11,369 bases of DNA from UBA4661 sp002405405 (GTDB lineage Bacteria > Bacteroidota > Ignavibacteria > Kapaibacteriales > UBA4661): assembly GCA_036847245.1 (NCBI GenBank), contig DAIUAL010000102.1, positions 1 through 11,369 on the forward strand, given 5' to 3'. The notes under the pieces were generated by a model. That model ran no database searches, was not told the origin of the DNA, and worked only from the letters and a program-made list of their open reading frames with translations. Made by a program: the position numbers and the translations under genes. This document shows, piece by piece, positions 7,008 through 11,369 of this stretch (position 1 is the stretch's first letter; each line of letters begins with the position of its first letter).

Positions 7008-10000
7008 ATGAAGCAATTCTTATCGTGCTTGCGCAGTTTCTTTTTCCTCTGCACAGTAATTCTGTTAGCGGATGAAAGGGGTGTATTCGCGCAAGTCAAA
7101 CAAGATGCTTTTCAAGCACGTACTGCCACAGACTCTGCCAATATTTATCTTGAATCAGAGACACGCGAACGCTTGGTTTTGCCAAATAAAGACACATTAC
7201 TGATCCGCAAAGGGAATGGGGAATTATGGTTCGGTGTGTGGGGGAGTGGTAGTTTTGGTGTGAATACGGGTACTCTCCGATTGGAGCGTAATCGCTTTGG
7301 TTTGACACCACGCCCTGTTGATATTTCTGGTGGATCACTGATTGTTTATGCCTATTTTTTGATTGCTGAGTGGCTACCAAAGTTTGAGCAGTATGGTGTA
7401 CAGTTACGCTTCGGTTTGTCGGATATACGTAATGGATTTTTTAGTACCGACTCATCGGTATTGGGTATTACGCGACTGTTTGAAGCACAGACACAAATTG
7501 GCTACATGACATTCTCACCTTCGGGACGGTATTATTTTTCGCCCTCGCGGCAAGGTTTCTACGCCTTTGGCGGTGTGGATATTGAAATTCCAACGCTCAA
7601 GCAAAGACGATTCAATGTCCTGATCGATACCGGTGGTACGATTGGGCAATTTCAGCGTTGGATTGACTTAGAAAAAGCGCCGGTGCGACTTGGTGGGCAT
7701 ATCGGGATTGGTGCTGATTTTTTGATAGGAGAATCTGCTGAAGCAATACGTATGCGCTTGTCGCCATATATTTCTGCGCATGTAGGTAGTACCATGGCAG
7801 AAGAGCAAGGGCAAGCTTTTGGTGGTATATTTCTTCGGGCGGGTGTCGCTGTCAAGGCAGGACTCAACGAAATTATTAAATCCATTTTGCCTTATGACTC
7901 GACCAATATTACAAAGCCGGTAGAGTTGGCTTCGCTTCGACGCGGCGGCTTGATCGAGTTCTCTTTTCGCTCATCGACACAGGTAGCACGGGCAAAGCCG
8001 GTTGAATTATCGATTGTGAATATCGAGCAATCAATTGCTGTGAATACTGATAAAGCCGTTAGCGATGAAGTACGGGAGATTATTGCTAAAGACACCGTTA
8101 AAACTGATCCTTGCAAAGACATCAAGCCGGACATACTTCAGCGATACTTGTATGAAGGACAACGAAGTGCGGCACTGACAAGCGAGATGAAAAGTTACCT
8201 TGACAAGATTGCCGCATGTTTACAAGCAAATCCTGCATCATCCTTGCAGTTGATAGCCCACACTGATGCATTTGGTTCTTTCGCAGAAACACAAGCGGTG
8301 TCGGATGATCGCGCAAACTTAGCAGTAACGTACTTGCTCGACAAAGGTATTCCTCGAACACGAATTTTCTCTTCAAGTCTTGGAGTAACACAACCAATCG
8401 CGAATAATGCTACAGAGCAAGGTCGTGCACAAAATCGTGCCTTAGATATTATTTATCGTACGACTCTATCTGCTCCACCGACATTGGTTGCTGTTGACCC
8501 ATGTGCACATATTGATTCACTCAAACGATTTGCTTTTGCAAATGCAAAATCTACAGCATTAACCCAGGCAATGACAACCTATTTGGACAACATTGCGTTG
8601 TGTTTGCAAATGAATCCGAAAGCCGGCGTACAACTTTATGCTCGAACTCAAAGTCTTGATACTCCTGCAGAAACACAGCAAGTTATGGATCAACGGGCAT
8701 CAGGAGCAGTTGCCTACTTGGTGAATAAAGGTATCAGTCAAAATCGTATCACCGCAAATGGTATTGGTACTCGTAATGTAACCGCAGATACTACAACAGA
8801 TATTGGTCGAGCGCAAAATCATTCCTTAGATATTCTGTATCGTTCTGATACAACATCAATTGTCGCTGTCGCGAAACCTGATCCTTGTAAAGATATTACA
8901 CCGGAGGCAATTCAGCGTTTTCTTTATGCCAGTGAGCGTTCATCTGTCCTGACATCAGCAATGAAGGAGTACTTAGATAAGGTTGCTGCATGTTTGCAAG
9001 CAAATCCTCTTTCATCATTGCGCTTGATTACTCGTGCGGAGACATTTGGTCCATTTCCGGAAACACAAGCTGTATCGGATGAGCGCGTGAAAACTGCACT
9101 TGCCTATTTGCAAAGTAAGGGTATTGATCGGAAGCGACTTTTTGATGCAAGCTTTGGAACAACTCAAGCCATTGGTGATAACACTACAGAGCAAGGGCGT
9201 GTCCAGAATCGTGTGTTGGATATCATTTATCGAACTGATACAACTGCCATTCCATCCTTTGTTGCCGTTGATCCCTGCAAAGATGTTCCCCTCAACAAAG
9301 CACAAAGACTACTGTTCGAGGGGCAGCGAGCAACGAATTTGACACCCGACATGAAAGCATATTTGGCAAAAGTTGCTGAATGCTTGAAGCAGAATCCAAC
9401 ACAAACGATTACTCTTACAGGGCGAGCTGATAATGTTGGTTCGCAGGCAGAAGCACGACGTATCTCCGAAGAGCGTGCTGCCGCCGCGGCTGAATTTATT
9501 GCAAGCCAAGGTGTTGCGACCAATCGCATTACGGATGTAGGATTGGGCACAAGCCAACCGATAGCGAATCTCAATACCGAAGCGGGGCGTATCCAAAATC
9601 GTGCACTAGACGTGCGCGTGAATACAGCAGATGCCATTGCTTTGGATACAGTCCGCACACGCCTTGAACCGGTGATTGCAGAGCAAGCCAAAGAAAAACC
9701 TAAAACTAAAGAAGAAGCATGTAAAGATGTACCGGTCAATGTGCCACGGCGTTTCCAATTTAATGGTGAACGTTCTGCAGTGCTCACAAAACAAATGACA
9801 GAGTATTTGGATAAAGTTATTGAGTGTTTGAAACTGAATCCTGACGTAACGCTTCGATTGATTGGTCGTACTGATAATTTCGGTTCGCCGGTAGAAACAC
9901 AGCGTTTATCTGAAAGCCGTGCTACTGCGGCAGTGAATTACTTGTTGAGTAAAGGCATTGTCCGTCGCCGATTGCTCGATGTTGGTCAAGGTGCGCGGAC

Positions 10001-10082
10001 ACCGATTGCAGATATGTCAACAGATAGAGGGCGTAGAGAAAACCGCTCGCTGGAAATTCAAGTCGTTACGGCACGCCGATAA
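7008..10082 (+). CDS. Outer-membrane protein with five tandem OmpA-like peptidoglycan-binding domains (1024 aa)
   Basis: The start at ATG 7008 gives a signal peptide cleaved after A28 (GVFA|QVK); an in-frame TTG at 6963 would only add a poor n-region. No Shine-Dalgarno sequence is visible. Residues about 29-310 are strand-rich and glycine/aromatic-rich, consistent with a beta-barrel or barrel-like outer-membrane domain. A linker follows to about 365. Five OmpA C-terminal-type domains then occupy about 367-484, 497-612, 625-742, 755-871 and 903-1024. Each has a cysteine pair: C369/C404, C499/C532, C627/C662, C757/C792, C905/C940. Each also has the conserved Arg of SxxRA (R435, R563, R693, R823, R971) and the GR.xN motif. 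The peptidoglycan-contacting Asp 15 residues before that Arg is kept in domains 1, 4 and 5 (D420, D808, D956) but is Q548 in domain 2 and E678 in domain 3. OmpA-family proteins normally have one such domain. The likely role is anchoring the outer membrane or a surface complex to the cell wall. Confidence 0.88.
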   Translation: MKQFLSCLRSFFFLCTVILLADERGVFAQVKQDAFQARTATDSANIYLESETRERLVLPNKDTLLIRKGNGELWFGVWGSGSFGVNTGTLRLERNRFGLTPRPVDISGGSLIVYAYFLIAEWLPKFEQYGVQLRFGLSDIRNGFFSTDSSVLGITRLFEAQTQIGYMTFSPSGRYYFSPSRQGFYAFGGVDIEIPTLKQRRFNVLIDTGGTIGQFQRWIDLEKAPVRLGGHIGIGADFLIGESAEAIRMRLSPYISAHVGSTMAEEQGQAFGGIFLRAGVAVKAGLNEIIKSILPYDSTNITKPVELASLRRGGLIEFSFRSSTQVARAKPVELSIVNIEQSIAVNTDKAVSDEVREIIAKDTVKTDPCKDIKPDILQRYLYEGQRSAALTSEMKSYLDKIAACLQANPASSLQLIAHTDAFGSFAETQAVSDDRANLAVTYLLDKGIPRTRIFSSSLGVTQPIANNATEQGRAQNRALDIIYRTTLSAPPTLVAVDPCAHIDSLKRFAFANAKSTALTQAMTTYLDNIALCLQMNPKAGVQLYARTQSLDTPAETQQVMDQRASGAVAYLVNKGISQNRITANGIGTRNVTADTTTDIGRAQNHSLDILYRSDTTSIVAVAKPDPCKDITPEAIQRFLYASERSSVLTSAMKEYLDKVAACLQANPLSSLRLITRAETFGPFPETQAVSDERVKTALAYLQSKGIDRKRLFDASFGTTQAIGDNTTEQGRVQNRVLDIIYRTDTTAIPSFVAVDPCKDVPLNKAQRLLFEGQRATNLTPDMKAYLAKVAECLKQNPTQTITLTGRADNVGSQAEARRISEERAAAAAEFIASQGVATNRITDVGLGTSQPIANLNTEAGRIQNRALDVRVNTADAIALDTVRTRLEPVIAEQAKEKPKTKEEACKDVPVNVPRRFQFNGERSAVLTKQMTEYLDKVIECLKLNPDVTLRLIGRTDNFGSPVETQRLSESRATAAVNYLLSKGIVRRRLLDVGQGARTPIADMSTDRGRRENRSLEIQVVTARR

Positions 10083-10113
10083 ACATGAGTATCATTCTGT
10101 ATAGTAAGAACCT

Positions 10114-10455
10114 ATGAGTACAACAATTTTTACAAAAATCATTCAACGGGAAATCCCCGCACGCATTGAATATGAAGATGATGAGGTGATAGCGATTCAT
10201 GATATTCAACCGCAAGCACCCGTACACTTGTTGGTTATTTCAAAGGAGCCATATCCAACGGTTAATGATGTGCCGGAGGGGCAAGTGCAGCTTTTAGGTA
10301 AAATGATGATGGTCGCAAAGCAACTCGCGCAAAAATTCTCCATTGCCGAGAGCGGATATCGTTTGGTGATGAATTGTAATCCTGATGGTGGTCAGGTGGT
10401 GTATCATATCCATCTGCATGTCATCGGTGGAAAAAAACTGGGTACTATGGCATAG
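10114..10455 (+). CDS. hinT: HIT-family (HINT-like) purine nucleoside phosphoramidase / nucleotide hydrolase
   Basis: This is a 113-aa cytosolic protein of the usual HINT size. It opens with IFTKIIQREIPARIEYEDDEV and has the DIQPQAPVHLLVISK segment, which matches the family's nucleotide-binding core. The histidine triad is VYHIHLHVIGG, with H98, H100 and H102; the middle histidine is the nucleophile in characterised HINT enzymes. NCNPDGGQ (87-94) precedes it, as in the family. HINT enzymes hydrolyse purine nucleoside phosphoramidates and acyl-adenylates. The gene starts 31 bases after the OmpA-repeat gene and ends with tandem TAG TAG stops. Placement after surface genes does not suggest a linked function. 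No strong ribosome binding site is visible. Confidence 0.93.
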   Translation: MSTTIFTKIIQREIPARIEYEDDEVIAIHDIQPQAPVHLLVISKEPYPTVNDVPEGQVQLLGKMMMVAKQLAQKFSIAESGYRLVMNCNPDGGQVVYHIHLHVIGGKKLGTMA

Positions 10456-10519
10456 TAGCAACGAAGGTATCAACAATAATGAGAGTAAATCTTCATGTAT
10501 AATTTTTTGAGGTAATCGT

Positions 10520-10978
10520 ATGCAAGTTCAATGGCAACAACGCTTTTCGTATCGACTGATACGACTATTCGTAGGCATGCTATGTGTGGCGCTTATGGCA
10601 ACAATTGTCACAGCACAACAGCCCACAATTCAAAATGTTTCATTTCGAACACTGCGATTGTATGTACCCGGGCAGCAACCACCCAAAGAAGTGAAAGAGT
10701 TGAATGGCAAGCGAGTGGAGGTAATGGGCTTTATGTCAGCATTAACGCAGTTAGAAGACATCGAGGAGTTTGTATTGGCATCATCGCCTCCAATGAATTG
10801 CTTCTGTCATCCTCCATTGCGAGTGAATGAAGTTGTCCTTATTTCGATGAAGAAAGGATTGAAAACAAACTACAAAGGTGGTGTCGTAAAAGTTCGCGGA
10901 CGCTTGGAAGTCAACTATTCCGTGCAAGATGAATTTGCTGATGTAATGTACACCATCGTAGCCGATGAAGTACTGTAA
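10520..10978 (+). CDS. Small exported protein, DUF3299-like (152 aa)
   Basis: GAGGT (10509-10513) lies six bases before the ATG, supporting this start. The N-terminus is a signal peptide (RLIRLFVGMLCVALMATIVTA|QQP). The mature part has LNGKRVEVMGFMSAL, then FVLASSPPMNCFCHPPLRVNEVVLI with C94, C96 and H97, then VVKVRGRLEVNYSV. The order (an L-x-G-K-x-V-x-V-x-G-F/Y-M core, a Cys/His-Pro-Pro stretch, then a V-x-G-x-L strand) matches my memory of DUF3299 exported proteins, whose biochemical role is not established. C94, C96 and H97 could bind a metal; that is inference. It sits 64 bases after the HIT gene and could be in the same transcript. Confidence 0.7.
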   Translation: MQVQWQQRFSYRLIRLFVGMLCVALMATIVTAQQPTIQNVSFRTLRLYVPGQQPPKEVKELNGKRVEVMGFMSALTQLEDIEEFVLASSPPMNCFCHPPLRVNEVVLISMKKGLKTNYKGGVVKVRGRLEVNYSVQDEFADVMYTIVADEVL

Positions 10979-11061
10979 ATAATAAAGTAGTGCAACAACG
11001 CACAAACTGATAATTCTAGAACGCAGAGAATTGCGTGCATTATATAACTTTTTTGATAAGC

Positions 11062-11066
11062 GAGGA
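11062..11066 (+). promoter_or_regulatory. Shine-Dalgarno sequence GAGGA supporting the start at 11071
   Basis: GAGGA is followed by four bases (CAAT) and ATG at 11071. Together with an open frame to the window end, this supports a real gene start there. Confidence 0.6.
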
Positions 11067-11070
11067 CAAT

Positions 11071-11369
11071 ATGGCAGGCAGTAAATCATCGGGTAATAAT
11101 CGTGGTTTCGGAAGTAAACGCGGCTTTGGCAGTGGATCACGTGACGAAAAACCACGCCGTGAAAAAAACTTTGGCGGAAAATCATTTGGTGAACGATCAT
11201 CGGGTGGGAGAGAGGAACGTCCTTTTGCGAAGAGACGAGATTTTGGTGGTGGTGATTCCGACGAACGTCCACGGAGATCATTTGAGCGCAAAGATTTTGG
11301 CGATGGAGAGCGTAAACGCAGAACAAAAGAAAGAAAAGAAGTAAGTATAATAGAACGTCAACGGAGATC
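11071..11369 (+). CDS. Arg/Gly/Ser-rich basic protein, N-terminal part only (runs off the window)
   Basis: The frame from ATG 11071 is open for 99 codons to the window edge. It encodes a low-complexity, highly charged chain: MAGSKSSGNNRGFGSKRG, then RREKNFGGKSFGERSSGG, and a loose repeat of ERPRRSFERKDFG that seems to restart at ERQRRS at the edge. It has no signal peptide or membrane segment. Such RGG/FG-rich disordered N-termini are common in this phylum ahead of RNA-modifying enzymes, especially RluB/RsuA-type pseudouridine synthases, and also occur on DEAD-box helicases. The folded domain is not in the window, so the enzyme is a guess. The disordered region probably helps bind RNA. Confidence 0.6.
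   Translation, partial: MAGSKSSGNNRGFGSKRGFGSGSRDEKPRREKNFGGKSFGERSSGGREERPFAKRRDFGGGDSDERPRRSFERKDFGDGERKRRTKERKEVSIIERQRR

Noticed and set aside
9227..9787. Minus-strand 186-codon reading frame inside the OmpA-repeat gene
   Set aside because: It is fully antisense to conserved OmpA domains with cysteine-pair and Arg motifs, so it is a compositional shadow.
10498..10503. TATAAT before the DUF3299-like gene
   Set aside because: It is only about 16 bases from the ATG and lacks a -35 hexamer, so it would give a leader barely covering the ribosome binding site. Read-through from the HIT gene is as likely.
11012..11036. Short overlapping hairpins (AATTCT/AGAATT and ACGCA/TGCGT) as a terminator before the RG-rich gene
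   Set aside because: The stems are only 5-6 base pairs, mutually exclusive, and the T-run starts about 12 bases later, so a terminator is not well supported.
10781..11326. Minus-strand 181-codon reading frame over the end of the DUF3299-like gene and the RG-rich gene
   Set aside because: It is antisense to two better-supported genes, both of which have Shine-Dalgarno sequences, and has no family features.

Overview
The window reads as a chromosomal stretch from a Gram-negative bacterium of the Bacteroidota/Chlorobi (FCB) superphylum. The main evidence is a C-terminal type IX secretion (T9SS) sorting domain on the 428-aa protein. Supporting evidence is several large exported proteins built from modules typical of that group: N-x-G-x-I beta-helix repeats, a WSNPxTW motif, a VDWVLIELR ... 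HHRNHL module and dockerin-like calcium loops. Good Shine-Dalgarno sequences (AGGTGA, GAGGT, GAGGA) precede four starts. Bacteroidia and Flavobacteriia mostly lack these, so a deeper branch such as Ignavibacteria, Kapabacteria or Chlorobi is more likely. That placement is inference; no marker gene here fixes it.

Layout. Positions 1-673 (minus strand) hold a PhoB/OmpR-type response regulator whose last few residues lie outside the window. It carries an in-frame TAG at codon 47, immediately before the conserved phosphorylation-site strand. Positions 674-1036 are a divergent non-coding region with three helically phased direct repeats, a nested inverted repeat and a possible -10 box. Seven genes then follow on the plus strand: two related adhesin-like secreted proteins (1037-3247 and 3346-5589), a T9SS-CTD protein 12 bases downstream (5602-6888), a 1024-aa outer-membrane protein with five tandem OmpA-like domains (7008-10082), a HIT/HINT nucleotide hydrolase (10114-10455), a small exported DUF3299-like protein (10520-10978), and the open 5' end of an Arg/Gly/Ser-rich protein (11071 to the window edge).

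How they may work together. The first four plus-strand genes all encode cell-envelope or surface proteins and sit close together, which suggests a surface-structure locus. The two adhesin-like proteins share the start of their mature region and a beta-sandwich region, so they are probably paralogues or partners. The second ends in a dockerin-like Ca-loop pair and lacks a T9SS CTD. Its immediate neighbour has a T9SS CTD behind a beta-sandwich-like N-terminal region. A surface-anchored receptor with a dockerin-bearing ligand is therefore a testable idea. The OmpA-repeat protein would tie the outer membrane to peptidoglycan through several, partly degenerate, binding domains. The last three genes look like housekeeping or unrelated functions.

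No tRNA, rRNA, CRISPR array, insertion sequence or integrase was seen.
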